Positions 55,738 to 64,000 of a stretch of DNA of 64,000 nt are shown here, piece after piece; within the stretch, counting starts at the first letter, position 1; the number at the start of each line of letters is the position of its first letter. The position numbers and the translations under genes are program-made. Under the pieces are notes generated by a model, which saw nothing but the letters and a program-made list of their open reading frames with translations, did not search any database and had not been told where the DNA came from. This DNA comes from Cryptosporangium phraense (GTDB taxonomy: Bacteria > Actinomycetota > Actinomycetes > Mycobacteriales > Cryptosporangiaceae), in assembly GCF_006912135.1 (NCBI RefSeq), contig NZ_VIRS01000002.1, forward strand, positions 372,001-436,000. The letters run 5' to 3'.

Positions 55738-56111
55738 ATCCCGAGTGGGTGTTGAGGGCGTCGGCGGTGCTGGTCGGCACCGTCCTGCTGGTGGTCACCG
55801 CGACGATCGCGGCCTTTCTCTCGGCGTTCCGGGTCGGGGCGACGCTGGTGCCGATCAGCTGGGTGGTCGCGGTGGCCGGAATCGTGATCGGGCTGTGGGT
55901 CACCTGGTACGGCTCGCAGGTGAACGGCCTGACCGGAATCCCGGCGCTGGCCTGGTTCGGCGCGATGCTCTGGCTGTCGTCGAAGCGGGCCGAGGGCGAC
56001 CTCGCGGTGCAGGGCAACTGGGTCGGTTACGGGCTGCTGCTGCTCGGCATGGTCGCGATCATCGTCACGATTGCCGCGTTCGTCATGCGTCCGCAGCGCA
56101 GAATTTCTTAA
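55734..56111 (+). CDS. Small integral membrane protein downstream of mshB
   Basis: The 125-residue protein has four membrane segments ([55 protein letters not shown] and [19 protein letters not shown]). No catalytic motif. ATGA overlap with mshB shows co-translation, an arrangement I know from other actinobacteria; function unknown. Confidence 0.85.
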   Translation: MNPEWVLRASAVLVGTVLLVVTATIAAFLSAFRVGATLVPISWVVAVAGIVIGLWVTWYGSQVNGLTGIPALAWFGAMLWLSSKRAEGDLAVQGNWVGYGLLLLGMVAIIVTIAAFVMRPQRRIS

Positions 56112-56152
56112 GCACGTCACCCGGCGTGGCGGCCATGTCCTAAGTTCCGAGC

Positions 56153-56644
56153 ATGCAGAACAGGTGGGCCCGCGTCGGCGTCGTCGTCGCGGTGCTGGTG
56201 GCGGTCAACTTCGGGGCCCGGATCGTGTTGCGGATCGCGAGCGGAGCGAGCGAGGACGCCGAGCTCCGCACCGGCATCGTGACGCTGGCCGCGATGGGCG
56301 TGGTGATCGCGGTCGCGTCGTTCCTGACCGCCCGCCGCTACCTGCCCGCGATCACCTCCGGTGACCTGTTCTTCGACGTCGTCGTCACCTCGCTGCTGGT
56401 GACGCTGGTCGGCCCGTTCGTCTCGGGCGGGACGCCGTTCGTCGACGGGCCGGGGCAGTGGCTGATCCAAATCCTGGTGTGCGTCGGCGTGCTGCTGGTC
56501 GGGGCCGCGCTCGGGGCGTTCCTGGCCATCGCGCTCGGTCTCGACCCGAAGAGCCGGGCCTGGGGCGCCTACGCCAACCAGGTGAAACTCCCGGCCAACG
56601 CCAAGCGCCCTGGCAAGGCCCGCACCAAGCCGGTCAAACGCTAG
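56153..56644 (+). CDS. Membrane protein of unknown function
   Basis: The 163-residue protein has about four membrane segments (VGVVVAVLVAVNFGARIVLR, IVTLAAMGVVIAVASFLTA and two more) and a basic C-terminal tail (KRPGKARTKPVKR). TAAGTT (56141-56146) with a 6-nt spacer before the ATG indicates a leaderless transcript separate from the mshB unit. Its last 11 nt overlap the convergent GNAT gene. Confidence 0.82.
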   Translation: MQNRWARVGVVVAVLVAVNFGARIVLRIASGASEDAELRTGIVTLAAMGVVIAVASFLTARRYLPAITSGDLFFDVVVTSLLVTLVGPFVSGGTPFVDGPGQWLIQILVCVGVLLVGAALGAFLAIALGLDPKSRAWGAYANQVKLPANAKRPGKARTKPVKR

Positions 56645-57584
56645 GGCGGTAGTACCGGTAGATGTGGTGCCGGCGGAAGCCGGCCTTGCGGTAGAGGGCC
56701 ACGGCCGCGGTGTTCTCCGGGTCGACCTGCAGGTAGACGTTCTCCGCCGCGGTCTGCTCGACCACGCCGGCCAGCAGGTGCGTGGCCAGACCGCGGCGAC
56801 GGTGGGCCGGGTCGACCTCGACCGCGGTGATGCCGAGCCAGCCCTCGTCCACCGACGTCCGGCAGATCGCCAGCGTGGCGCCGTTCTCCCGAATGGACGC
56901 GAACCCCGGTGCGGCGCCCTCCACCAGGACTTGTCGCGCGATCGGCGGGAGGGGATTTCCCCGGTACTGATAGGCGGCCAGCCAGGCGTCGTCCGGCTCG
57001 TCGTCGACGGTCACCGGGGGCAGCCCGGGGACGCCCGAGCGCCGGAGCGGGGCCGCGCTCGAGACCAGCACCAGCGCACCCCACTGGTCGGCCCAGCCGC
57101 GGGCCTCCAGCTCCCGCCGCAGATCGTCGCGGGCCGGGAGCGGCAGCTGGATCGTGGGTGGCAGTTCGCGGGCCGCGTACCACTCGCGAACGGCATCCAG
57201 CGCGGCCTCGAGCGGGATGCCGGGATCGCCCAGCGGGAGCACCGAGTTCGCGCGGCCGGTCCAACCCCCGGCCGCCCGCAGCTGCCAGCCGCCCAGCGTC
57301 CCGGTGTCGAGCCCGCGCCAGCCCAGCGCGGCGATCCGTTCGAGCTCCAGCGCGTCGACCCGGGCCGGTACCCGCTTGGCCGCCACCACCTCGGCGACCG
57401 GCACCGCGACGTCGCCGGCCGCCGTTCTCACCACCACCCGCTGGCGATCCGCGTCCAGCTCGATAAGCTCCCCGAGAAGGTCGCCGAACTGCGGACGACC
57501 GTCGTTCTGCTCGCCGGGACCCGGCTCACCGAGAACGCGGCGAACGACGACACGGTGACCGACGTCCGCTGGGCGGAGCGACAT
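56634..57584 (-). CDS. GNAT acetyltransferase with N-terminal extension
   Basis: The 316-residue protein has a C-terminal GNAT domain (ISVDEGW-like segment TSVDEGWLGITAVEVDPAHR, then RRGLATHLLAG and ENTAAVALYRKAGFRRHHIY). The ~170-residue N-terminal region (LGWRGLDTGTLGGWQLRAAG and so on) resembles a second, degenerate GNAT fold. It includes an SH3-like start (RVVVRTAAGDVAVPVAEVV). The Met at 57584 (SLRPADVGHRVVVRRVLG) is chosen on alignment; the frame is open further. Confidence 0.85.
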   Translation of the reverse strand: MSLRPADVGHRVVVRRVLGEPGPGEQNDGRPQFGDLLGELIELDADRQRVVVRTAAGDVAVPVAEVVAAKRVPARVDALELERIAALGWRGLDTGTLGGWQLRAAGGWTGRANSVLPLGDPGIPLEAALDAVREWYAARELPPTIQLPLPARDDLRRELEARGWADQWGALVLVSSAAPLRRSGVPGLPPVTVDDEPDDAWLAAYQYRGNPLPPIARQVLVEGAAPGFASIRENGATLAICRTSVDEGWLGITAVEVDPAHRRRGLATHLLAGVVEQTAAENVYLQVDPENTAAVALYRKAGFRRHHIYRYYRPSV

Positions 57585-57704
57585 CTGAAGACCCACCTCT
57601 GCATCAGGTTCCGCAGCCAGCGATACTAGATCCGCTACGGCGGCACTGCTCTGCAGCAATGATCCGAAAGCACAGCCGCCACCGCGCCTGGAAGGACTAC
57701 CTAC

Positions 57705-58031
57705 GTGACGTACGTCATCGCCGAGCCCTGTGTCGATGTCAAGGACAAGGCGTGCATCGAGGAGTGCCCCGTCGACTGCATCTACGAGGGGGAGCGGATG
57801 CTGTACATCCACCCCGACGAGTGCGTCGACTGCGGTGCCTGCGAGCCGGTGTGCCCGGTCGAGGCGATCTTCTACGAGGACGACGTGAAGGAAGAGTGGC
57901 GCGAGTACTACAACGCCAACGTCGTCTTCTTCGACGAGATCGGTTCGCCGGGTGGCGCGTCCAAGCTCGGGCTGATCAAGCACGACGCTCCGCTGGTGGC
58001 CGCGCTCCCGCCGCAGGAGGGTGAGCACTGA
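57705..58031 (+). CDS. fdxA: 7Fe ferredoxin FdxA
   Basis: The 108-residue electron carrier has a [3Fe-4S] region (CVDVKDKACIEECPVDCIYE) and a [4Fe-4S] motif CVDCGACEPVCPVEAI. GTG start. It carries electrons for monooxygenases or other redox enzymes. The dapC coding frame begins inside its stop codon, so the two are coupled. Confidence 0.95.
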   Translation: MTYVIAEPCVDVKDKACIEECPVDCIYEGERMLYIHPDECVDCGACEPVCPVEAIFYEDDVKEEWREYYNANVVFFDEIGSPGGASKLGLIKHDAPLVAALPPQEGEH

Positions 58032-59113
58032 GCATCCAGCTGCCGGACTTCCCGTGGGACACGTTGGCGCCCTACGGGAAGCGGGCGAAGGAACACCCGG
58101 ACGGCGTCGTCGACCTCTCGATCGGGACGCCGGTCGACCCGACCCCGCCGGTGGTGCGCGACGCGCTGATCGCGGCGGCGGACGCCCCGGGCTACCCGCT
58201 CACCGCGGGCACTCCGGCGCTGCGGGACGCGATGACGTCCTGGGTGGCTCAGCGGCTGGCCGCGTCCGCGGACGTCGGGGTGCTGCCGACGATCGGATCG
58301 AAAGAGGCCGTGGCCTGGCTGCCGACGCAGCTCGGGCTGGGTCCGTCCGACACCGTGATCTTCCCCGAGCTGGCCTACCCGACGTACGACGTGGGTATCC
58401 GGCTGGCCGGGGCCATCGGCGTGCGCTCCGACGCGACCGTGGCCGCCGGGCCGGGTAAGACCGCCGCGATCTGGGTGAACTCGCCGTCGAACCCCACCGG
58501 GCGGGTGCTCGGCGTTGCCCACCTGCGCAAGGTGGTGGCCTGGGCGCGCGAGCGGGGCGCGATCGTCATCTCCGACGAGTGCTACGTCGAGCTCGGCTGG
58601 GACGTCGAGCCGGTCTCCGTACTGGCCGACGAGGTGTGCGACGGCGACGTCACCGGGCTGCTCGCGGTGCACTCGCTCTCGAAGCGCTCGAATCTGGCCG
58701 GATACCGGGCCGGTTTCGTCGCCGGCGACCCGGCGATCGTCGAGCGGTTGCTGGCCGTGCGCAAGCACGGTGGGCTGATCGTGCCGGCACCGGTGCAGGC
58801 CGCGATGGTGGCGGCTCTGAGCGACACCGCCCACGTGGCCGAGCAGCGCGAGCGGTACGCCTCGCGACGGGAAGCGCTGCGCGAAGCGCTGGTGACCGCG
58901 GGCTTCCGGATCGACCACTCCGAGGCCGGCCTCTACCTCTGGGCCACTCGCGACGAGCCCTGCTGGGACACCGTGTCCTGGCTGGCCGACCGCGGGATCC
59001 TGGTCGCCCCGGGCGCGTTCTACGGCCCGGGGGGCTCCCACCACGTGCGGGTGGCGCTCACCGCGACCGACGAGCGCGTCGCGGCCGCGGCGAAGCGCCT
59101 AGTTGGCGTGTAG
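58028..59113 (+). CDS. dapC: N-succinyldiaminopimelate aminotransferase DapC, likely CTG start
   Basis: The 361-residue PLP aminotransferase of the succinylase lysine/DAP pathway has [45 protein letters not shown] and the PLP Lys in [16 protein letters not shown]. The conserved N-terminus ([20 protein letters not shown]) has no ATG, GTG or TTG before it in frame. The only fitting initiator is CTG 58028, in a CTGA overlap with fdxA and 7 nt after AGGAGG (58015-58020). A TTG at 58064 would delete conserved residues. Confidence 0.92.
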   Translation: MSIQLPDFPWDTLAPYGKRAKEHPDGVVDLSIGTPVDPTPPVVRDALIAAADAPGYPLTAGTPALRDAMTSWVAQRLAASADVGVLPTIGSKEAVAWLPTQLGLGPSDTVIFPELAYPTYDVGIRLAGAIGVRSDATVAAGPGKTAAIWVNSPSNPTGRVLGVAHLRKVVAWARERGAIVISDECYVELGWDVEPVSVLADEVCDGDVTGLLAVHSLSKRSNLAGYRAGFVAGDPAIVERLLAVRKHGGLIVPAPVQAAMVAALSDTAHVAEQRERYASRREALREALVTAGFRIDHSEAGLYLWATRDEPCWDTVSWLADRGILVAPGAFYGPGGSHHVRVALTATDERVAAAAKRLVGV

Positions 59114-60073
59114 CGCCTCGTTCAGGCCGCCCCAGGAGCGGCCGGCGCGGGGCACGGCCTCCAGGGCTCCGGTCAGCGAGTTACGGCGGAGCAAGATCCC
59201 GTCGGCGCCGGACAGCGAGGCCGCCTTCACCACGGACCCGTCCGGGAGCGTCACCTTCGAGCCGGCCGTGACGTAGGTACCGGCCTCGACGACCGAGTCG
59301 TTGCCGAGCGGGATGCCCAGGCCCGAGTTCGCCCCGAGCAGGCACCGCTCGCCGATCGAGATCACGGTCGTGCCGCCGCCGGAGAGCGTCCCCATGATCG
59401 ACGCGCCACCACCGACGTCGGACCCGTCGCCGACGACGACGCCGGCCGAGATCCGGCCCTCGACCATCGACGAGCCGAGCGTGCCCGCGTTGTAGTTGAC
59501 GAAGCCCTCGTGCATGACCGTGGTGCCGGACGCGAGGTGCGCGCCGAGCCGCACCCGGTCGGCGTCGGCGATCCGGACGCCGGACGGGACCACGTAGTCG
59601 GTCATCCGCGGGAACTTGTCGACGCCGTAGACCTCGAAGTGGGTCTTTGCGGCTCGGGCCCGGGCCCGCACGTCTTCGACGGCGGCCACCGCGACCGGCC
59701 CGGCCGAGGTCCAGGCCACGTTGGCCAGTACTCCGAAGATGCCGGTCAGGTTCGCCCCGTGCGGCTTGACCAGCCGGTGCGAGAGCAGGTGCAGGCGCAG
59801 GTAGGCGTCCGCCGCGTCGACCGGGGCGTCGTCCAGGTCGGTGACCACCGAGATCGCGAAGACCTCGACGCCGCGCACTGGGTCAGGCCCAACCGCACCC
59901 GCTAGCTCGGAGCCGAGTACAGCCTCTCCCTGAGCCTTGTCCAGCCGCGCGACGCCGGGGCTTGTCCCTGATACCCCGGGTTCGCCCAGCCCCAACTTCC
60001 CGGCCGGGAACCACACGTCGAGAATCTGACCGTCGAACTCGGTCGCCAGGCCTACACCCCAGATGCTGCTCAC
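59099..60073 (-). CDS. dapD: 2,3,4,5-tetrahydropyridine-2,6-dicarboxylate N-succinyltransferase DapD
   Basis: The 324-residue enzyme of the actinobacterial DapD type succinylates tetrahydrodipicolinate in DAP/lysine synthesis. The left-handed beta-helix is visible ([80 protein letters not shown]). GTG start with TAACGT (60085-60080) and a 6-nt spacer. The 3' end overlaps convergent dapC by 15 nt. Confidence 0.95.
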   Translation of the reverse strand: MSSIWGVGLATEFDGQILDVWFPAGKLGLGEPGVSGTSPGVARLDKAQGEAVLGSELAGAVGPDPVRGVEVFAISVVTDLDDAPVDAADAYLRLHLLSHRLVKPHGANLTGIFGVLANVAWTSAGPVAVAAVEDVRARARAAKTHFEVYGVDKFPRMTDYVVPSGVRIADADRVRLGAHLASGTTVMHEGFVNYNAGTLGSSMVEGRISAGVVVGDGSDVGGGASIMGTLSGGGTTVISIGERCLLGANSGLGIPLGNDSVVEAGTYVTAGSKVTLPDGSVVKAASLSGADGILLRRNSLTGALEAVPRAGRSWGGLNEALHAN

Positions 60074-60095
60074 GGGCCCACGTTAGCGTGGACCC
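60074..60095. promoter_or_regulatory. Overlapping divergent leaderless promoters of dapD and dapE
   Basis: Only 22 bp separate the two start codons. The plus-strand TAGCGT (60084-60089) is 6 nt before the dapE ATG. The minus-strand TAACGT (60085-60080) is 6 nt before the dapD GTG. The boxes share two base pairs, and the sequence GGGCCCACGTTAGCGTGGAC is nearly palindromic. Confidence 0.7.
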
Positions 60096-61157
60096 ATGAC
60101 GCTGGACCTCGCCGGTGACCCGGTCGCCCTCACGACGACGCTGGTCGACTTCCGGTCGGAATCCGGTACCGAGCAACCGCTCGCCGACGAGGTCGAACGC
60201 GCGCTGGGCGCGCTGAACAGCCTGACCGTGGCCCGCGACGGCGACACGGTCGTGGCCCGCACCGACCTCGGCCGGTCCCACCGGATCATCCTGGCCGGCC
60301 ACCTCGACACGGTGCCGATCGCCGGCAACGTCCCGTCCCGCCGCGACGGCGACCTGCTCTACGGCTGCGGCACGTCGGACATGAAGAGCGGACTCGCGGT
60401 CGCGCTGCACCTCGCCGCCACCGTGCCGGACCCGGCCTTCGACCTCACGGTCGTCGCGTACGACAACGAGGAGGTCGAGGCGTCCAAGAACGGGCTCGGA
60501 CGGGTCAGCCGCAACCACCCGGAGTGGCTCGCGGCCGACTTCGCGGTGCTGCTCGAGCCCACCGACGGCACGGTCGAGGGCGGCTGCCAGGGCACGCTCA
60601 GGGCGCAGGTCACCACCCATGGCAAACGGGCGCACTCGGCCCGGAGCTGGCACGGGGTGAACGCCATCCACGGCGCCGCCGAGATCCTGAACCGCCTCAC
60701 GGCGTACACCGCGCGGGAGATCGACATCGACGGCTGTCTCTACCGCGAGGGCCTCAACGCGGTCGGAATCTCCGGCGGGGTCGCCGGCAACGTCATCCCC
60801 GACCGCTGCGACGTCACGGTCAACTTCCGGTTCGCTCCCGACCGCACCGAGAAGGACGCCGAGGAGCACGTCCGGGAGGTGTTCGAGGGCTTCGAGGTGA
60901 CGGTCACCGACTCGGCGCCGGGCGCGCTGCCGGGGTTGAGCTCGCCGGCCGCGGTGAGCTTCGTCGAGGCGCTGGATGTGCCGGTCCAGGCCAAACTGGG
61001 CTGGACCGACGTCGCCCGGTTCGCCACGCTCGGCGTCCCGGCGGTCAACTTCGGGCCCGGTGACCCGAACCTGGCCCACCAGGCCGGCGAGTACGTCGAC
61101 GTCCGGAAGATCACGGACGCCGCAGCGGCACTTCGTCGCTACCTGACTGCCGGTTAG
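60096..61157 (+). CDS. dapE: Succinyl-diaminopimelate desuccinylase DapE
   Basis: The 353-residue M20 metalloenzyme removes succinate to give LL-diaminopimelate for peptidoglycan and lysine. Metal-site motifs are [32 protein letters not shown] and [16 protein letters not shown], with later ligands in [17 protein letters not shown] and [14 protein letters not shown]. Leaderless start. With dapC and dapD it completes the succinylase branch here. Confidence 0.95.
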   Translation: MTLDLAGDPVALTTTLVDFRSESGTEQPLADEVERALGALNSLTVARDGDTVVARTDLGRSHRIILAGHLDTVPIAGNVPSRRDGDLLYGCGTSDMKSGLAVALHLAATVPDPAFDLTVVAYDNEEVEASKNGLGRVSRNHPEWLAADFAVLLEPTDGTVEGGCQGTLRAQVTTHGKRAHSARSWHGVNAIHGAAEILNRLTAYTAREIDIDGCLYREGLNAVGISGGVAGNVIPDRCDVTVNFRFAPDRTEKDAEEHVREVFEGFEVTVTDSAPGALPGLSSPAAVSFVEALDVPVQAKLGWTDVARFATLGVPAVNFGPGDPNLAHQAGEYVDVRKITDAAAALRRYLTAG

Positions 61158-61188
61158 CAGTTCCCCCGACCGGGATACCGTGGCCAGC

Positions 61189-61965
61189 ATGAGTAGTCCC
61201 GAGCACCAGCGAGGACCGGTCACGCTCCGCCGCAAGCAGGTGCCGTCGAGCACGACCGATCAGCGCCTGCTCGACAACAAGAGCGGCCGGGCCGACTTCA
61301 TCCACAGCGACACCTGGCGGGTGCTCCGCATCCAGAGCGAGTTCGTCGAGGGCTTCGGCGCGCTGGCCGAGCTGGGTCCGGCGGTCAGCGTGTTCGGCTC
61401 GGCCCGGACGCCGGTCGACCACCCCGACTACGCGCTCGCCGAGCAGCTGGCCCGGGCGCTGGTCGAGGCCGGTTTCGCGGTGATCACCGGCGGCGGCCCG
61501 GGCACGATGGAGGCCGCCAACAAGGGCGCCAGCGAGGCCGGTGGGGTCAGCGTCGGGCTGGGCATCGAGCTGCCGTTCGAGCAGTCGATGAACAAGTGGG
61601 TCGACATCGGCGTCAACTTCCGGTACTTCTTCGCCCGCAAGACGATGTTCGTCAAATACGCCCAGGCGTTCTGCGTCCTGCCCGGCGGGTTCGGCACGCT
61701 CGACGAGCTGTTCGAGGCCCTCACGCTGGTGCAGACCCGCAAGGTCACCCGCTTCCCGGTCGTCCTGATCGGCACCCGGTACTGGGGCGGGCTCGTCGAC
61801 TGGCTGCGCGAGACGATGCTCGCCGACGGCAAGATCTCCGAGCACGACCTCGACCTCATCCAGCTCACCGACGACATCGACGAGGCGGTCGCGGCCGTCC
61901 AGTCGGCCGAGAGCCTCGCCGCCGACCAGGCCACCGGCATCGACGAGGCCCCGGTGGAGGCCTGA
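61189..61965 (+). CDS. LOG-family protein (TIGR00730, long form)
   Basis: The 258-residue Rossmann-fold protein has VITGGGPGTMEAANKGASEA and the LOG motif PGGFGTLDELFEALTLVQT, with AVSVFGSARTP earlier. LOG proteins release cytokinin bases from nucleotide monophosphates or hydrolyse other nucleotides. TACCGT (61176-61181) is 7 nt before the ATG used; a GTG at 61180 would overlap that box. The next gene starts directly after its stop. Confidence 0.92.
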   Translation: MSSPEHQRGPVTLRRKQVPSSTTDQRLLDNKSGRADFIHSDTWRVLRIQSEFVEGFGALAELGPAVSVFGSARTPVDHPDYALAEQLARALVEAGFAVITGGGPGTMEAANKGASEAGGVSVGLGIELPFEQSMNKWVDIGVNFRYFFARKTMFVKYAQAFCVLPGGFGTLDELFEALTLVQTRKVTRFPVVLIGTRYWGGLVDWLRETMLADGKISEHDLDLIQLTDDIDEAVAAVQSAESLAADQATGIDEAPVEA

Positions 61966-62565
61966 GTGGCCGCGATCTGCGTCTACTGCGCGTCCTCGAC
62001 GTCGATCCAGGCGTCGTACGTCGACCTGGCGTACGCGGCCGGCACCGAGCTGGCGGCGCGGGGCCACTCACTCGTCTCCGGCGGCGGACGCGTCTCGATG
62101 ATGGGCGCGGTGGGGGTCGCGGCCCGGGCCGGGGGAGCACGCACGATCGGCGTCATCCCGGAGGCGCTGAGCAGCCGGGAGATTGCCGACTTCGACTCCG
62201 ACGAGCTGATCGTCACGACCGGCATGCGCGAGCGCAAGGCCGCGATGGACGACCGCGCCGACGCGTTCCTCGGCCTCCCCGGCGGCATCGGCACGCTCGA
62301 AGAGGTGTTCGAGATCTGGACGTCCCGGTCGCTCGGCATGCACGCCAAACCCGTCGTGCTGCTCAACGTCGGCGGGTTCTACGACGGGCTGCTGAACTGG
62401 TTGCGCGAGCTCGCCGGCAGCGCGTTCGTGCGCCCGGAGGCCCTGGCCCTGCTGACCGTCGTCGATTCGGTGCCGGCCGCGTTCGACGCGATCGAGGACG
62501 GCCTCCGCCACGCGTCCGTGGTCGAGGCCGGGCCGTCCGCTCCGGTGCGTATCAAACCTGAATAA
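61966..62565 (+). CDS. LOG-family protein (short form)
   Basis: The 199-residue second LOG protein has ICVYCASSTSIQASYVDLAY, LVSGGGRVSMMGAVGVAARA and PGGIGTLEEVFEIWTSRSLG with the catalytic Arg/Glu pattern. It is closer in length to plant-type cytokinin riboside 5'-monophosphate phosphoribohydrolases. GTG start immediately after the TGA of the long form, so the two are coupled and may be paralogues with different substrates. Confidence 0.92.
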   Translation: MAAICVYCASSTSIQASYVDLAYAAGTELAARGHSLVSGGGRVSMMGAVGVAARAGGARTIGVIPEALSSREIADFDSDELIVTTGMRERKAAMDDRADAFLGLPGGIGTLEEVFEIWTSRSLGMHAKPVVLLNVGGFYDGLLNWLRELAGSAFVRPEALALLTVVDSVPAAFDAIEDGLRHASVVEAGPSAPVRIKPE

Positions 62566-62606
62566 ACGCGGACTTGCGGTAACTGGCTCCGACGCAACCG
62601 CCCGTT

Positions 62607-64000
62607 GTGGACGATGTCCCAGTGGGGTTACCGAACTCCGTTGCGCTGCGCCTGCTCGGCGCGGTGAGTCTGCGTACCCCGGAGTCCGAGCACCGGCTCG
62701 GGGGCCGGAAAATTCGGATCGTCCTGGCCGCGCTCGGTCTGCGGTTGAATCAGACCGTCCCGGTGTCCCAGCTCATTGCCGACGTCTGGGGTGAGGAGCA
62801 TCCGGCGACCGCCCGGAACACGGCTCAGGTCTACCTCTCGGGGATTCGGCGGGCGCTGGAGACGACCGGTCACCCGTTCCGCCTCGACCGGCTGCCGGGC
62901 GGATACCGGCTGTCCGGGCGTCCCGAGCAGGTCGACTGGCTCCGGTTCGAACTGCTGGTCGGCCGGGCGCGCGCAACCGGCCGGAACGGTGACCACGAGG
63001 CCGCGCTCAGCGCGTTGACCGAGGCGCTCGCGCTCTGGGAGGGCGCGCCGCTCGCCGACATCAGCGAGACACCGCTGCACGCCGCCTTCGCGGCCGGAAT
63101 GGACGGGGCGCACGTCGGGGCGCTCAGCGACCGGTTCGTGGCCGACCTGGCCCTCGGTACCCCCGGCCTCGTCGCGGAGCTCACCGAGCTGGTGCGCGCC
63201 CGTCCGCTCGACGAGCAGTTCACCCGGCATCTGATGCACGCCCTGCAGAACGACGGCCGGCGCGCCGAAGCGCTGACGGTCTATGCCGACTTCCGCGAGC
63301 GCCTGCTGCGCGAGCAGGGCGTCGAGCCCAGCGTCCGGCTGACCCGCCGCTACCAGGCGATCATCGCCGACGGTGCACCGGAACCGACCGCGGTCCGGTC
63401 GCCCGGTCCGGCTGTCGGCCGGTCCGCCGGTGGTGACTTCGTTGGACGTGACGCCGAGCTCGCACGCGTACTCGAGCTGCTCGCGGAGCCCGGCTTGGTG
63501 ACGCTGACCGGGCCCCCGGGCGTCGGCAAGTCGCGCCTCGCCGCAGAAATCGCAGCGCGAGCCGGAGAAATGGGGCGTTTGCAGCCGCTGATGGTGCGGT
63601 TGGACGCGGTTTCGGACGCGGCCGACGTTCTCGCGGCGGTCGCCGATGCCTGCGGGCCGCAGCCGACCGCCGTAGGCCGCCGCTCCGCGCTCGAACGCAT
63701 CCGGTATTCGCTGGTCGGGACCACTGCCCTGGTGGTGCTGGACAACTGTGAACACGTCGCGGCGGCCTGTGTCGAGCTGTGGGACGAGATCCTCTCCGAC
63801 GGCACGGTCCGGGTGCTGGCGACGAGCACGCGGCCGTTGCACGCCCACGGCGAGGCGACGGTCCGGCTCGCCCCGCTTGCCGTCCCGCCGCCGGAGGCTG
63901 TGAAGGCCGCGCAGATCGCCGGTATCGAATCGGTGGAGTTGTTCTGCGCGCGGGCCCGCGCCCTTCGGCCGGCGTTCGTGCTCACGGACGATCTCGCGCC
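62607..64000 (+). CDS. BTAD/AfsR-like (SARP-type) regulator with NB-ARC domain, partial
   Basis: The frame runs 464 codons to the window end without a stop. Residues ~12-100 are an OmpR-type DNA-binding domain (VALRLLGAVSLRTPESEHRL, NTAQVYLSGIRRALETTG). The BTAD follows (EALALWEGAPLADISE, LDEQFTRHLMHALQNDGRRA). A P-loop ATPase then reads VTLTGPPGVGKSRLAAEIAA and ALVVLDNCEHVAAA. GTG 62607 or 62622 could start it. Either places a rare TTA leucine codon (62628-62630) at the N-terminus, a possible bldA-type control point. Confidence 0.88.
   Translation, partial: MDDVPVGLPNSVALRLLGAVSLRTPESEHRLGGRKIRIVLAALGLRLNQTVPVSQLIADVWGEEHPATARNTAQVYLSGIRRALETTGHPFRLDRLPGGYRLSGRPEQVDWLRFELLVGRARATGRNGDHEAALSALTEALALWEGAPLADISETPLHAAFAAGMDGAHVGALSDRFVADLALGTPGLVAELTELVRARPLDEQFTRHLMHALQNDGRRAEALTVYADFRERLLREQGVEPSVRLTRRYQAIIADGAPEPTAVRSPGPAVGRSAGGDFVGRDAELARVLELLAEPGLVTLTGPPGVGKSRLAAEIAARAGEMGRLQPLMVRLDAVSDAADVLAAVADACGPQPTAVGRRSALERIRYSLVGTTALVVLDNCEHVAAACVELWDEILSDGTVRVLATSTRPLHAHGEATVRLAPLAVPPPEAVKAAQIAGIESVELFCARARALRPAFVLTDDLA

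Noticed and set aside
62628-63848. 406-codon minus-strand frame at the window end
   Set aside because: It mirrors the BTAD regulator on the plus strand, which has clear domain motifs. The minus frame is a GC-rich shadow.

Overview
The window is high-GC DNA from an actinobacterium. The mycothiol gene mshB, a BTAD/AfsR-type regulator, LtrA, actinobacterial-type DapD and many starts preceded by a TANNNT box 6-8 nt before ATG/GTG (leaderless mRNA signature) all fit this phylum. A full methyl-accepting chemotaxis protein and an EAL protein hint at a motile or zoospore-forming lineage, but I cannot name the genus from the sequence.

Layout. 1-9.4 kb: drug-type ABC exporter with a divergent TetR regulator, a response regulator/histidine kinase pair, exonuclease VII genes xseB and xseA split by a secreted-protein gene, a Trp-rich secreted protein, ispH and a chemoreceptor. 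9.4-15.1 kb: rmuC, an RpiR-type regulator and a heterodimeric ABC exporter. 15.1-18.4 kb and 31.3-32.3 kb: accessory DNA holding six near-identical copies of a 42-44 codon gene. Each copy has the same ~120-nt leader and a strong GC-rich hairpin terminator. A 170-bp palindromic MITE-like element and a DinB/pentapeptide gene lie between copies. 18.2-30.9 kb: a missed 59-codon gene, VOC protein, ychF, FMN reductase, XRE regulator, CPBP protease, a fused two-core sensor kinase with its NarL-type regulator, hydrolase, Ada-AlkA plus Ogt repair genes, YdjM-like membrane protein, methyltransferase and phosphodiesterase. 32.3-38.4 kb: small metabolic/stress proteins, LtrA, EAL protein, thioredoxin and Nudix hydrolase. 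38.4-46.3 kb: MinD-like ATPase, succinate dehydrogenase operon and typA. 46.6-52.6 kb: complete oligopeptide ABC transporter operon. 52.8-64 kb: S9 peptidase, mshB, membrane proteins, GNAT, fdxA-dapC, divergent dapD/dapE, two LOG-family genes, and the start of a BTAD regulator cut by the window end.

The standout is the micropeptide family. The products (residues 1-6 MSGCYD, central CRPRRRHHKRRHHNDC, C-terminal WDYSYC) have five cysteines, a Tyr/Asp-rich N-terminal half and an Arg/His centre. In the shared C-terminal two thirds, the copies differ almost only at synonymous sites, while spacers have diverged. Each copy is a self-contained leader-gene-terminator unit, and units occur as tandem doublets (A-B, D-C, E-F) plus one remnant. 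I recognise no described family, and no neighbouring gene explains it.
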